Shown here: piece by piece, positions 8,473-17,892 of the stretch | Position numbering within the stretch: the first letter of the stretch is position 1 | Layout: each line of letters starts with the position of its first letter | Source: Fibrobacter sp. | GTDB taxonomy: Bacteria > Fibrobacterota > Fibrobacteria > Fibrobacterales > Fibrobacteraceae | DNA: 64,000 nucleotides | Direction: 5' to 3' | NCBI GenBank assembly: GCA_017526585.1 | Contig: JAFXRC010000052.1 | Span: 1 to 64,000, forward strand | Notes under the pieces: model-generated | The model's input: the letters and a program-made list of their open reading frames with translations, nothing else | What the model was told of the DNA's origin: nothing | Databases searched by the model: none | Translations under genes and position numbers: made by a program

Positions 8473-9408
8473 ATGCTCAAGAAGTACTACAAGATCGAAT
8501 CGGGTCGCCTCGCTAGTGCCCCGAACGAAGACAGCGCCGACATCGTCATGATGGGTTCCTTGAGCCAAGAGCAACGAAGTGTGCTCGTTAAAGAGTACGA
8601 AATCACCGAACATACGATAGCCTCTGCATTCGACTCGGACGAACTTTCCCGTATCGAGTACGACGACGATTTTACGACCATCGTGTTTAAGAAGCCGAAG
8701 AACTATTCCGCCAGCGATAACTTCCAGTTCCGCGTGGAATCTTTCGGCATCTTCATCTTCAAGGACTGGGTGCTTTTGCTGACCGACTCCGACATTCCGG
8801 TCATGGATGAGAAGCGTTTCTCGAAGATAGACAGTTTGAATACCTTTGTGCTTCGCGTGTTGAGCTACGCCATCTTCCACTTCAACGAACACTTGAAGAT
8901 TATCAACCGCATCAACGACGAGTTGGAACAGAAACTGCGTACGGCCATGGAAAACAAGTACCTGCTGTCGATGTTCAGCTTGAACAAGGGCTTGATTTAC
9001 TATGTGAGCGCTTTGAACAGTAACGACACGCTCCTGAAAAAGTTGCAGATTGGCCGCAGCCTGAACTGGACCGAAGGCGAACGGGAACTGCTAGACGATA
9101 TCGTGATTGAAAACCGCCAGAGCTTGCAACAGGCCGAAATCTACGCCAACATTTTGACGTCCATGATGGATGCCCGCGCAAGCGTCATCAGCAACAACGT
9201 GAACACGCTGATGAAGAACTTGACCATCGTGACGATTTCTATTTCTCTCCCGACGTTCTTCGCAAGCTTGTTCGGCATGAACGTGAAGCTGCCCTTTGGC
9301 ATGAATGGTGATGAAGCTGTCGGTTCCCCGATGACATTCTGGCTGATTATCGCGGTGTGTATCCTTTCGGTGGTGGCGTTCCTTGCGTTCTGGATGCGTC
9401 GCAAGTAA
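8473..9408 (+). CDS. corA: CorA family divalent metal ion transporter
   Basis: The 311-residue protein has the CorA layout: an N-terminal cytoplasmic alpha/beta domain, a long helical stalk (about 130-250), and two C-terminal membrane helices. The hallmark GMN motif sits at the end of the first helix (FGMN, about residue 268). It is followed by a short loop and the last helix (FWLIIAVCILSVVAFLAFW) with a basic tail. CorA pentamers import Mg2+ and sometimes Co2+ or Ni2+. Length and motif are normal. The start is supported by GGGGGC upstream of the ATG. It is flanked by terminators, so it is a single-gene unit. Confidence 0.93.
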   Translation: MLKKYYKIESGRLASAPNEDSADIVMMGSLSQEQRSVLVKEYEITEHTIASAFDSDELSRIEYDDDFTTIVFKKPKNYSASDNFQFRVESFGIFIFKDWVLLLTDSDIPVMDEKRFSKIDSLNTFVLRVLSYAIFHFNEHLKIINRINDELEQKLRTAMENKYLLSMFSLNKGLIYYVSALNSNDTLLKKLQIGRSLNWTEGERELLDDIVIENRQSLQQAEIYANILTSMMDARASVISNNVNTLMKNLTIVTISISLPTFFASLFGMNVKLPFGMNGDEAVGSPMTFWLIIAVCILSVVAFLAFWMRRK

Positions 9409-9444
9409 AAATATTGAACTCTGCACATTTGTTCACTGAAAATT

Positions 9445-9466
9445 AGACGGCGAGGCCGTCTTTTTC
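9445..9466 (+). terminator. Rho-independent terminator of corA
   Basis: AGACGGC-GAG-GCCGTCT hairpin with a T-tract. It ends only 14 nt before the uvrA ATG, so uvrA must start transcription at or just after it. Confidence 0.85.
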
Positions 9467-9479
9467 TATATTGCATATC

Positions 9480-12400
9480 ATGACAAAGTCGATTGAAATC
9501 CGCGATGCGCACGAACATAACCTCCGCCATGTGAACCTTTCCATTCCCCGCGATTCCATCGTGGTGGTGACCGGAGTGTCGGGTTCGGGCAAATCGAGCC
9601 TTGCGTTCGATACGGTGTTCCAGGAAGGCCAGAGGCGGTTCGTGGAGTCGCTTTCGGCGTATGCGCGCCAGTTCATCGGCCGTATGAAACACCCCGAGGT
9701 GGAGAGCGTGCGCGGCATTTCGCCGACGATTTCGATTGACCAGAAGACGGTTAACCGCAACCCGCGTTCGACGGTGGGTACGGTGGTGGAAATCTTGGAC
9801 CATTACCGCTTGCTTTTTGCGCGCTTGGGCGTGCCGCACTGCCCCGATTGCGGGCGCGTGATCCAGGCGCAGACGGTGGATCAGATTGTCGATAATTTGT
9901 ATGTGAGCGATGAAGGCAAACAGATTACGGTGATGGCACCGATTGTGCAGGAGCGCAAGGGTGAATACCGTAAGGAACTCGCTGAGCTCAAGGAAAACGG
10001 TTTTGTGCGCGCCCGTGTGGATGGCATGATTTATCGTTTGGAAGATGTTCCGGCGCTCGTGCGATACGAGAAGCATACCATCGAGGCGGTGATTGACCGA
10101 TTGACGCTGGAACGCAAGAACATGAGCCGTCTGCGCGAGGCGCTGGAAGGCGCGTTGAAGCTGACCGACGGGAAGTTGGTGAGCTTCTTGCTGACCACGC
10201 CGGGGAAGGATGGCGCCGAGGCGAAGGAAGAATACCGCTTGCAGGGCACGTTGCTCGCTTGCCCTAAGTGCGGCATCTCCATTCCGGAACTAGAACCGCG
10301 ATTCTTCAGCTTTAACGACCCGAAGGGCCGCTGCCCTGCCTGTAAGGGCATGGGCGAAAGCTACAAGTTCGATTTGGACTTGATTATCCCGGACAAGACG
10401 AAGTCCATCAAGGAAGGTTGCATCGCGACTATCAAGAAGGACGACGGCACGCTGATTTTCAGCGACTTCGGCCGTCGCAACTTGAGAAACATCGCGAACG
10501 AAATGCATTTTTCGCTCGATACGCCGTGGAACAAGCTCAAGAAGGCGCAACAGGATGCTGTGCTGTACGGCACACCCAGCGAATCGGAGCGCGGGATTAT
10601 CCCGATTATGCAGGAACTGTGGGATATGTGGCATATTTACCACTTCCGCAAGTACATGCAGATAGGCGTTTGCCCTGAATGCCACGGCACGCGCATCAAC
10701 CGTACGGCGAATGCGGTCACGTTCCACGGGCATAACTTGACCGAGATGACGGAATGGTCCGTCGAGAAGTCGGTGGAATTTTTCGACAAGATTGACTTGT
10801 CCGAAAAGGAAAAGCGAATAGGCAAGGAAATCCTGAAGGAAATCCGCGGGCGACTTTCTTTCTTGAATGCAGTGGGGCTGGGGTACTTGACCATCAACCG
10901 CAAGGCTTCTACTTTGAGTGGCGGCGAGGCTCAACGCATACGCTTGGCAAGTGCCGTGGGCGCAGGCCTGCAGGGCGTGCTTTACGTGCTTGACGAGCCG
11001 AGCATCGGGCTTCACCCCCGCGATAACGATAAGCTGCTTGGGATGTTGGAACATTTGCGCGCGCAGGGCAACTCCCTGATTATCGTGGAACACGACGAAG
11101 ATACCATGCGCCATGCGGACTGCGTGATTGACGTGGGGCCGGGTGCCGGCGTCGAAGGCGGTCGCGTGATTGCTGCGGGAACCGTCGAAGAGCTCGAGAA
11201 GAACAAGGCGTCGCTGACGGGTGCGTACTTGAGCGGTCGTAAGACCATCGCGATTCCCGAGAAGCGCAAGAAGATTGACAAGAATACTCCGAAACTCAAG
11301 ATTTGCGGTGCCGCTGAAAACAACCTCAAGAATATCGACGTGGAAATTCCGCTGGATGGCGCGTTGACGGTGGTGACAGGCGTTTCGGGCTCCGGCAAGA
11401 GTACGCTCATTAATCAGATTCTGCGCCGCGAATTGGCCCGCGTATTCTATAATTCTGAAGAACCGGTCGGCAAGTTCGATCACCTCGAAGGCCTTGAAAA
11501 TATCGACAAGGTGATTGAAATCGACCAGACGCCGATTGGCCGCACGCCGCGAAGCAATCCGGCAACGTACACGAAAATTTGGGACGACGTGCGCGACCTT
11601 TTCGCGAGCATGGAAGAAAGCAAGATTCGCGGTTACAGCAAGAGCCGTTTCAGCTTTAACGTGAAGGGCGGCCGCTGCGATGCCTGCGAAGGCGCAGGCG
11701 TGAAAATCGTGGACATGCATATTTTGCCGAGTGTGCAGGTGACTTGCGATGTGTGCGGCGGCAAGCGCTTTAACGATGCAACGCGCGAAGTCTATTATAA
11801 GGGCAAGAACGTTTCCGAAATTCTCGACATGAGCATTGCCGATGCGGCGGAATTCTTCAAGGATATCCCGAAGATTGCTGAACCGCTGAACTTGCTCGTG
11901 GAAGTGGGTCTCGGCTACCTCACTCTGGGCCAGCCTTCGACAACGCTCAGCGGGGGAGAGGCGCAGCGCATTAAAATTGCTTCTGAGTTGCGCCGTCCGG
12001 GTACGGGAAAGACGCTTTACCTGCTTGACGAACCGACGACGGGCTTGCATTTCGAAGATATCCGCAAGCTCATGGATTGCCTGAATCGTCTGCGTAGCCT
12101 CGGCAATAGCGTCGTGATTATCGAACACAACCTGGATGTGATCAAGTGCGCCGACTGGATTATCGATTTGGGCCCGGATGCGGGCATCCACGGCGGTAAA
12201 ATCATTGCGACGGGTACGCCGGAACAGATTGCGAAATGCAAAAAATCCGAAACAGGCAAGTACCTCGCGCCGGTGCTCGCGAAAAAGCACGGCGAAAACC
12301 ATCACTTTGACCGCACACTCAAGGGCGGCGAAGATTTGTCGCTCGATATCGAGGTGCATGGCGCCCGCAAGCATAACCTCAAGAATATCGACGTGACGAT

Positions 12401-14765
12401 TCCGCGTCACAAGCTTACGGTCGTGACGGGCGTTTCGGGCTCTGGCAAGTCGAGCCTCGCGTTCCATACGCTCTTTAGCGAAGGCCAGCGCCGCTTTGTG
12501 GAAACCTTGAGCACGTACGCTCGCCGCTTCCTCGGGCGTCCCGACCACGGGAGCATCGATTCCATTTCGGGCCTGGCGCCGGCAATCGCCATCGACCAGA
12601 AGAGTGCGAGCAAGAGCCCGCGCTCTACGGTGGCGACCCTCACCGAAATCTATGACTACTTCCGCATTTTCTGGGCGAGGGTCGGCACCCCGCATTGCTT
12701 GAAATGCGGGAAGCCAGTGTCTTCGTACAGCGCGGGCGACCTGATGCAATACGCCTTCGATCGCGATTTGAACAAGAAGGTAACCGTCCTTGCCCCGTTC
12801 GAAATCAAGGACGTACTGAAGCTTTCGAAAATCCTCACTGAGAAGGGTTACCGCAAGGTTTACCTCGGCAATAAGCTGGTGGAACTTCCGCTTCCGAAAA
12901 TTCCGACCCGTGAAAAACAGTTGTTCGCCGTCGTCGATACGGTCGTGGTCAAGGAAGAAAATCGCGCCCGCCTGGTGGAAGCGTTTGAGCGCGGCTACCG
13001 CGACGGCAATGGAATCCTTTATGTGGAAGACGAAATGGGTGGTCGCTTGGCCTGTTCCGAAAAGCCGGGCTGCCCCGATTGCGGCTGGTACATGGATTCG
13101 GCGCTGAACCCGAAGCACTTCAGTTTCAATACGCACTGGGGCGCTTGCGAAACCTGCCTTGGCCTCGGTCACTTTAAAGATGGCGAAGTTTGCCCGGACT
13201 GCCATGGCGAACGCCTCAAACCCGAATACCTTGCGGTTAAAATTGGCGACAAGAATATCATGGACGTGAACCACATGAGTATCGCCCAGGCGCTCGAATG
13301 GTTCAGCAACGAAAACTTCAAGCGCGACAACTTCGGGGGCGACAAAAATCCTGATGGCAAGATGACGGTTGCCGAACCTTTGCTCCGCGAAATTGTCGGG
13401 CGTCTCAACTTCCTCAAGGGCGTGGGGCTCGGCTATATTGGCCTCGACCGCGCGGGCGACACGCTCTCCGGCGGTGAATCTCAGAGAATCCGACTCGCAA
13501 GCCAGATTGGTAGCGGCCTCGAAGGCGTGCTCTATGTGCTTGACGAACCCACGGTGGGTTTGCACGAAAGCGATACCGCCATGCTCCTCGATACGCTTTA
13601 CCGCCTGCGCGATTTGGGTAACACGCTCGTGGTGGTGGAACATGACATGAAGATGATGCAGGCGGCGGACCATATTATCGATATGGGCCCGGCAGCGGGC
13701 GAGTTCGGTGGCGAGGTTGTCGCCGAAGGCTCTCCGGAGCAACTCTCCAAGCCGTATGCCTTGCAGCAGTTCCCGCGCAGCGAAACGGTCAAGTACCTGA
13801 CGCACACCATCCCGATGGCGAACGAGATTGCGGCAAAGCCCATTACCGATTCCACGGAATTCTACGAATTCGAAAAGTTGAATCACAACAACCTGAAGAA
13901 TTTGTCTGTAAAGTTCCCGAAGGGCGCGATTAGCGTTGTCTGCGGCGTGTCTGGCTCGGGCAAGAGTTCCATGGTCATGGACGAAATTTACCCGCGCCTC
14001 AAGAAGAAGTTCCAGGCCCGTGGACGCAAAAAGCAGAGCGGCGAAGTGTTGCTGGTGGACCAGAGCCCGATTTCGGGGACGCCTCGCAGCACGCCCGCGA
14101 GTTTCACGGGCGTGTTTGACGACATACGCAAGCTATTCGCCAAACTGCCGCAAGCCAAGTTGAAAGGCTTCGACTACGGGCGCTTCAGTTACAACTTGGC
14201 TCGCGGCCGCTGCGAGGCCTGCGAAGGGCGCGGCGCTATCTCGGTCGAAATGCACTTCCTTTCCGACGTGTGGGAAGTCTGCGATGTCTGCGGCGGCAAG
14301 CGCTATAATCAGGAAACGCTCACCGTCACCTTCAAGGGCAAGAATATCGCCGACGTGCTCGACATGCGCGTGGCCGAAGCCTGCGAGTTCTTCAAGGACC
14401 AACCGAAAATCCTCCCGAAGCTGGAATGTTTGCGCGATGTGGGCCTCCCGTACGTGAAACTTGGGCAATCCGTGACAACGCTCAGCGGCGGTGAATCGCA
14501 ACGCCTAAAATTGGCGGCGGAACTAGCCCGTAAACCTGCTCAAGAAATGGTTTACCTGCTCGATGAACCGACGACGGGGCTCCACCTCAAGGATATCCAA
14601 ATCCTCTGGAATATGCTTCGCAAGCTCTCGGCACGCGGCGATACGGTTATCGTCATCGAGCACCATCCCGACATTATTCGTCTTTCGGACTGGAAGGTGG
14701 AACTTGGACCTGTCGGTGGCGCCGAAGGTGGTCATTTGCTCAAAATGGGGGCAAATCAGGATTAA
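9480..14765 (+). CDS. uvrA: Tandem-duplicated UvrA (double-length excinuclease ABC subunit A)
   Basis: The 1761-residue protein is two UvrA units in one chain, about twice the usual 940 residues. It has four ABC ATPase modules. Walker A (GVSGSGKS) starts near residues 32, 634, 984 and 1489, and signatures (LSGGEAQR or LSGGESQR) near 479, 822, 1328 and 1668. Zinc-binding CxxC pairs occur in both halves (for example CPKCG...CPACKG, CDACEG...CDVCGG, CPDCG...CETC, CEACEG...CDVCGG). UvrA dimers scan DNA for bulky lesions and load UvrB; this form could act as an intramolecular dimer. Similar double-length UvrA is known in Chlamydia. The ATG at 9480 is preferred over an in-frame TTG at 9471. TATATTGC lies 5 nt upstream and no Shine-Dalgarno sequence is present. 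Confidence 0.95.
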   Translation: MTKSIEIRDAHEHNLRHVNLSIPRDSIVVVTGVSGSGKSSLAFDTVFQEGQRRFVESLSAYARQFIGRMKHPEVESVRGISPTISIDQKTVNRNPRSTVGTVVEILDHYRLLFARLGVPHCPDCGRVIQAQTVDQIVDNLYVSDEGKQITVMAPIVQERKGEYRKELAELKENGFVRARVDGMIYRLEDVPALVRYEKHTIEAVIDRLTLERKNMSRLREALEGALKLTDGKLVSFLLTTPGKDGAEAKEEYRLQGTLLACPKCGISIPELEPRFFSFNDPKGRCPACKGMGESYKFDLDLIIPDKTKSIKEGCIATIKKDDGTLIFSDFGRRNLRNIANEMHFSLDTPWNKLKKAQQDAVLYGTPSESERGIIPIMQELWDMWHIYHFRKYMQIGVCPECHGTRINRTANAVTFHGHNLTEMTEWSVEKSVEFFDKIDLSEKEKRIGKEILKEIRGRLSFLNAVGLGYLTINRKASTLSGGEAQRIRLASAVGAGLQGVLYVLDEPSIGLHPRDNDKLLGMLEHLRAQGNSLIIVEHDEDTMRHADCVIDVGPGAGVEGGRVIAAGTVEELEKNKASLTGAYLSGRKTIAIPEKRKKIDKNTPKLKICGAAENNLKNIDVEIPLDGALTVVTGVSGSGKSTLINQILRRELARVFYNSEEPVGKFDHLEGLENIDKVIEIDQTPIGRTPRSNPATYTKIWDDVRDLFASMEESKIRGYSKSRFSFNVKGGRCDACEGAGVKIVDMHILPSVQVTCDVCGGKRFNDATREVYYKGKNVSEILDMSIADAAEFFKDIPKIAEPLNLLVEVGLGYLTLGQPSTTLSGGEAQRIKIASELRRPGTGKTLYLLDEPTTGLHFEDIRKLMDCLNRLRSLGNSVVIIEHNLDVIKCADWIIDLGPDAGIHGGKIIATGTPEQIAKCKKSETGKYLAPVLAKKHGENHHFDRTLKGGEDLSLDIEVHGARKHNLKNIDVTIPRHKLTVVTGVSGSGKSSLAFHTLFSEGQRRFVETLSTYARRFLGRPDHGSIDSISGLAPAIAIDQKSASKSPRSTVATLTEIYDYFRIFWARVGTPHCLKCGKPVSSYSAGDLMQYAFDRDLNKKVTVLAPFEIKDVLKLSKILTEKGYRKVYLGNKLVELPLPKIPTREKQLFAVVDTVVVKEENRARLVEAFERGYRDGNGILYVEDEMGGRLACSEKPGCPDCGWYMDSALNPKHFSFNTHWGACETCLGLGHFKDGEVCPDCHGERLKPEYLAVKIGDKNIMDVNHMSIAQALEWFSNENFKRDNFGGDKNPDGKMTVAEPLLREIVGRLNFLKGVGLGYIGLDRAGDTLSGGESQRIRLASQIGSGLEGVLYVLDEPTVGLHESDTAMLLDTLYRLRDLGNTLVVVEHDMKMMQAADHIIDMGPAAGEFGGEVVAEGSPEQLSKPYALQQFPRSETVKYLTHTIPMANEIAAKPITDSTEFYEFEKLNHNNLKNLSVKFPKGAISVVCGVSGSGKSSMVMDEIYPRLKKKFQARGRKKQSGEVLLVDQSPISGTPRSTPASFTGVFDDIRKLFAKLPQAKLKGFDYGRFSYNLARGRCEACEGRGAISVEMHFLSDVWEVCDVCGGKRYNQETLTVTFKGKNIADVLDMRVAEACEFFKDQPKILPKLECLRDVGLPYVKLGQSVTTLSGGESQRLKLAAELARKPAQEMVYLLDEPTTGLHLKDIQILWNMLRKLSARGDTVIVIEHHPDIIRLSDWKVELGPVGGAEGGHLLKMGANQD

Positions 14766-14835
14766 ATCCGTTATCTTTATGTGAGAAAATTGAAATGTTT
14801 TTATATTTCTGCCTAGTATGAATACAGGAGTTATT

Positions 14836-17187
14836 ATGTCCTTTGCTCGTTTGCTTCCACTTTTGTTGCTGTTGTCGGCTCTGACTTGGGCGGTAGATAA
14901 CGACAAAAACTTCAGGGTTGCCCCGACCATGTTCAAAGAGGGCGTCTTGATGGAGCCTATCGCCAACATGGCGATTGTTAAGAAGGAATCCATGATTTTG
15001 TCGGAATCTCCGATGGTTCCGCTGCGCACCAACATTATGTTCCTGCGCCACAAGAAGGGTCCGAAGGAATACCTTTGGTTCTCTGGTCCCGTCCAAGCAA
15101 AAAACTTTGAAAAGCTCCACGCTTTTAGCCTGGCTGAAAACTACCTTCGCCCGGCAGAAGTGATGTTGCTACGTTTCTACGGTACGCAGACCTCCAGAGC
15201 ATTCCAGGATGAAGCCGATATTTACTTCGACAGGGAATACATCTATTCCCCCCGCGTCCCCAAGCTTTACTTCAAGAAGAACGGTCAATGGCAGATGATC
15301 CAGGAGACGGAACGTCCGGGGATCATTTCTATCGACAAGTCCTTGCCTGGACTCGAAGTGAGCTCCCTGACCATTCCGATGAAGGATGTTCCCTCGAAAA
15401 TCTACCCGGTGAAGCCCGGTGTGTACGTGTTCTCTTTCTCGGCACCGAATCGCTTGCCCTATGTCGATGCCGTTACTGTTTCGGATGGTGCGGTTGTCGA
15501 ACTTAAACCGCAGCTGCCAGTTGCCGATACTGCCGCTAAGGTCAAGGTGACGACTTCTGTGACGCTTGAGGCTGTCGCTGCGGCAAAGTCCCTGGAAGAA
15601 ACGGAAGTCCTGTTCGATACGCTCGCTGCCGATGTGCAGGCGAAGATTGAACTGGTCGATACGAATGCTTTCGCTGCTAAGTATCCCAAACAGCGCAGGG
15701 CGCTGATGCTTGGCGTTTCTGCCGATGATAGCGTCTATATCAAGTATGCGGCTCGTTACCAGGCTAAGCGCGAAGAAGCCAAGCTCCGCTGGCGCATTGA
15801 CAAGATGGGCTCTGCGGGTGCCGTCAATAGGGCTATTCGCCGTAAGCTCGACAGCCTGCAGGCACTTCCGCTTCAGGTGTCGCTCGTGCCGACTAAGATC
15901 GAAGCTGTTAACGATGAAAACAATTGCGAAGAGGTCGTGGTCGAAGAAGCCAAGGCTCCCGAAGCTGCTCCGGCAGATGCTGCTGCACCGACTGATTCTA
16001 CAGCTCAGGCTGATTCTGCCGCGGCACCTGCCGAGGCTGCACAGCCCAAGACGGAATACAGATGCAAGGTTAAGGAAGTCCGCCTCTTCTTCGGCAAGGA
16101 AGGCGAACGCTACGACTTCTCTTGGTCCGGCACGGTTGATGAATACTCTCCGGATGAATTCTTTAAGTTGCTCAGCTCTGGAGCTTCTTCTCGCGCCTTT
16201 ATTTCTATCGAAAAGAACAAGCCGGTGTGGATTTACGACCAAGGCGTCCTGAAGGGTCGTCATCATTACCAGTATATCAAGCTGACTCTTTCTGTCAACA
16301 ACAAGGAACTCACGACCCACGGCGGTTTCGAACTTCCTCAGTATATCTTTGACGAACCTGAAGTCCAGGCTTGGCTGAACCGCCCTGCTGAAGAAAAGCT
16401 TCATAAAATTCAGGAGCCGAAGGCTAAGACCCTGAAGGTCAAAGATGATGGTATTGTTCTCGATGTGGCTCTGCGTGTCCCGCGCGTGATTCGCGACCGC
16501 GAACGTGGCAATGTCGCCCTGATTGATTCCGGTTCCTTCCGTTACAAGGGCAAGGTCGTTGCGATTTCTCCGTTTGCCATCCAGACGACCGAAGTGACCC
16601 AGCAGCTCTTCGCCGATGTGATGAACAAGCAGGATTCTACGAAGCGCATCAAGGACCGTTCTACATTCAAGGGTCCGCGCCATCCGGTGCACAACATCAC
16701 CTGGGACGACGCTCAGGCCTTCTGTAAAATTCTTGGCGGCGATCTCCCGTCGGAAGCCCAGTGGGAATTTGCTGGCCGCGCCGACAACAACGAAGGCGCC
16801 CTTTGGAATCTGGACGAAGAACCCAATCCTAGCAATTATGCCGTCTACAAGGCTAATTCCTATAGCCTGGGCAAGAAGAATCCTGGGTACGGACCGCAGC
16901 CGGTAAGCAGCAAGAAGTCTAATGCCTGGGGAATCTTCGATATGTCCGGTAACGTTGCCGAATGGACCCGCGACAAGTACTTCATGTTCTCGGTCTGGGT
17001 GGAAAGCTCCAACCCGACGGGTGCTATGATTGGTTCGACCAAGGTGTACAAGGGCGGTTCCTGGAGGGATTCCGAAGACCTCTTGAACCTGACGGAACGT
17101 GATGACGAAGATCCGCGTTACTGGTCCGAAAGCATTGGCTTCCGTTGCGCATTCCCCAGAAGCCTGTTTGAAAACAATGACAAGTAA
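14836..17187 (+). CDS. Secreted protein with C-terminal FGE-sulfatase (SUMF1-like) domain
   Basis: A signal peptide (LLPLLLLLSALTWA) is followed by about 540 residues I cannot assign, including an Ala/Pro/Asp-rich linker (about 375-405). The C-terminal domain of about 200 residues is of the formylglycine-generating-enzyme type: TTEVTQQLFADVM, HPVHNITWDDAQAFCKILGG, LPSEAQWEFAGRA, WGIFDMSGNVAEWTRD, YKGGSWRDS and GFRCAFP. In many bacteria such domains are structural or substrate-binding rather than catalytic. The start at 14836 is chosen because AGGAG lies 6 nt upstream; the upstream ATG at 14818 lacks this and would misplace the signal peptide. It overlaps the next gene by 11 nt, suggesting co-translation. 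Confidence 0.8.
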   Translation: MSFARLLPLLLLLSALTWAVDNDKNFRVAPTMFKEGVLMEPIANMAIVKKESMILSESPMVPLRTNIMFLRHKKGPKEYLWFSGPVQAKNFEKLHAFSLAENYLRPAEVMLLRFYGTQTSRAFQDEADIYFDREYIYSPRVPKLYFKKNGQWQMIQETERPGIISIDKSLPGLEVSSLTIPMKDVPSKIYPVKPGVYVFSFSAPNRLPYVDAVTVSDGAVVELKPQLPVADTAAKVKVTTSVTLEAVAAAKSLEETEVLFDTLAADVQAKIELVDTNAFAAKYPKQRRALMLGVSADDSVYIKYAARYQAKREEAKLRWRIDKMGSAGAVNRAIRRKLDSLQALPLQVSLVPTKIEAVNDENNCEEVVVEEAKAPEAAPADAAAPTDSTAQADSAAAPAEAAQPKTEYRCKVKEVRLFFGKEGERYDFSWSGTVDEYSPDEFFKLLSSGASSRAFISIEKNKPVWIYDQGVLKGRHHYQYIKLTLSVNNKELTTHGGFELPQYIFDEPEVQAWLNRPAEEKLHKIQEPKAKTLKVKDDGIVLDVALRVPRVIRDRERGNVALIDSGSFRYKGKVVAISPFAIQTTEVTQQLFADVMNKQDSTKRIKDRSTFKGPRHPVHNITWDDAQAFCKILGGDLPSEAQWEFAGRADNNEGALWNLDEEPNPSNYAVYKANSYSLGKKNPGYGPQPVSSKKSNAWGIFDMSGNVAEWTRDKYFMFSVWVESSNPTGAMIGSTKVYKGGSWRDSEDLLNLTERDDEDPRYWSESIGFRCAFPRSLFENNDK

Positions 17188-17776
17188 GCCTGTTGAACCG
17201 AATAGATTCATGCAGCTTTTCAAGAAGCTGACTGCGATTCCTTATCTGCTCGTCCTTGTGGCGCTCCTTATGCCTATGGCAAATGTCTCTTGCGATGACA
17301 ATGTCGTCGTTGCGGAGCCTACGCTATATAAGATTGCCGCAGGCATGGACCTGGAGCAGGAATTGCAGGAACCCGCGCTTGGAATCCTGAAAAAAATGCA
17401 GACGGGGAATCCGTCCGCTATGCAAAAGTTTAAGCAGACCATGCCGAATTTCCCGAAGATGGAACCGGTACCGTTCCTGTATGCGATTTTTGTCGGAGCT
17501 ATCCTTGCGGCTGTATTCGCGCTGATTACGCCGCTGGGATCTATTGCCATAGGAATGCTTACCATGGTCTCGATGTGGTTCTTCTTGGCGCAGCTAGGAC
17601 AGCTGAACTCGGCGATGGGAATCCCCTTGTTGAAGGTGGAACCCGGCGTAGGAATTCATGCGGCGTCGTTCATGATTCTCATAGGAACGGCGATGAACCT
17701 GGCGAGCATCATCCGCCCCATCGTAGAAGAGTTTAAGGCGCGCCGTGCCGCGAAGAAAGACCCGTCGGCACAGTAA
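17177..17776 (+). CDS. Hypothetical integral membrane protein
   Basis: This 199-residue protein is not one I recognise. It has an N-terminal hydrophobic segment (IPYLLVLVALLMPMANVSC), a hydrophilic region of about 65 residues with Met/Lys/Pro-rich sequence, then three further membrane segments (about 100-175) and a basic C-terminal tail (KARRAAKKD). The ATG at 17177 overlaps the end of the FGE-domain gene; the frame is open further upstream and the next in-frame ATG is at 17210. The overlap implies an operon with the secreted FGE-domain protein. A terminator follows. Confidence 0.65.
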   Translation: MTSKPVEPNRFMQLFKKLTAIPYLLVLVALLMPMANVSCDDNVVVAEPTLYKIAAGMDLEQELQEPALGILKKMQTGNPSAMQKFKQTMPNFPKMEPVPFLYAIFVGAILAAVFALITPLGSIAIGMLTMVSMWFFLAQLGQLNSAMGIPLLKVEPGVGIHAASFMILIGTAMNLASIIRPIVEEFKARRAAKKDPSAQ

Positions 17777-17810
17777 TTCGAAAAATTGCTGAAGCGCATC
17801 AGTCTACCAG

Positions 17811-17842
17811 AAAAGTCCGCCCATTTGGGCGGACTTCTTAGT
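17811..17842 (+). terminator. Terminator of the FGE-domain/membrane-protein operon
   Basis: AAGTCCGCCCA-TT-TGGGCGGACTT hairpin followed by a T-rich tail. Confidence 0.8.
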
Positions 17843-17859
17843 TTCTTGCTGAAGTGTAT

Positions 17860-17878
17860 CCCCGGACTTGTGCCGGGG
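17860..17878. repeat. CCCCGG...CCGGGG hairpin, dispersed-repeat-like
   Basis: A small inverted repeat sits just downstream of the glgE stop on the minus strand. It lacks a T-run, so it is not a classical terminator. It resembles the hairpin at 36742-36766 in style. Confidence 0.45.
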
Positions 17879-17892
17879 TGGGACTCACTAGA

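Noticed and set aside
5731..8892. A 1053-codon open frame antisense to secDF and running into corA
   Set aside because: Shadow of the sense genes. It crosses a terminator and two gene boundaries, and its His/Asp/Glu/Gly-rich composition is typical of antisense frames.
10290..13886. A 1198-codon open frame antisense to uvrA
   Set aside because: It mirrors the uvrA codon pattern: GC-rich third positions suppress stops on the opposite strand. The translation is low in recognisable motifs, while the sense strand has intact UvrA motifs.
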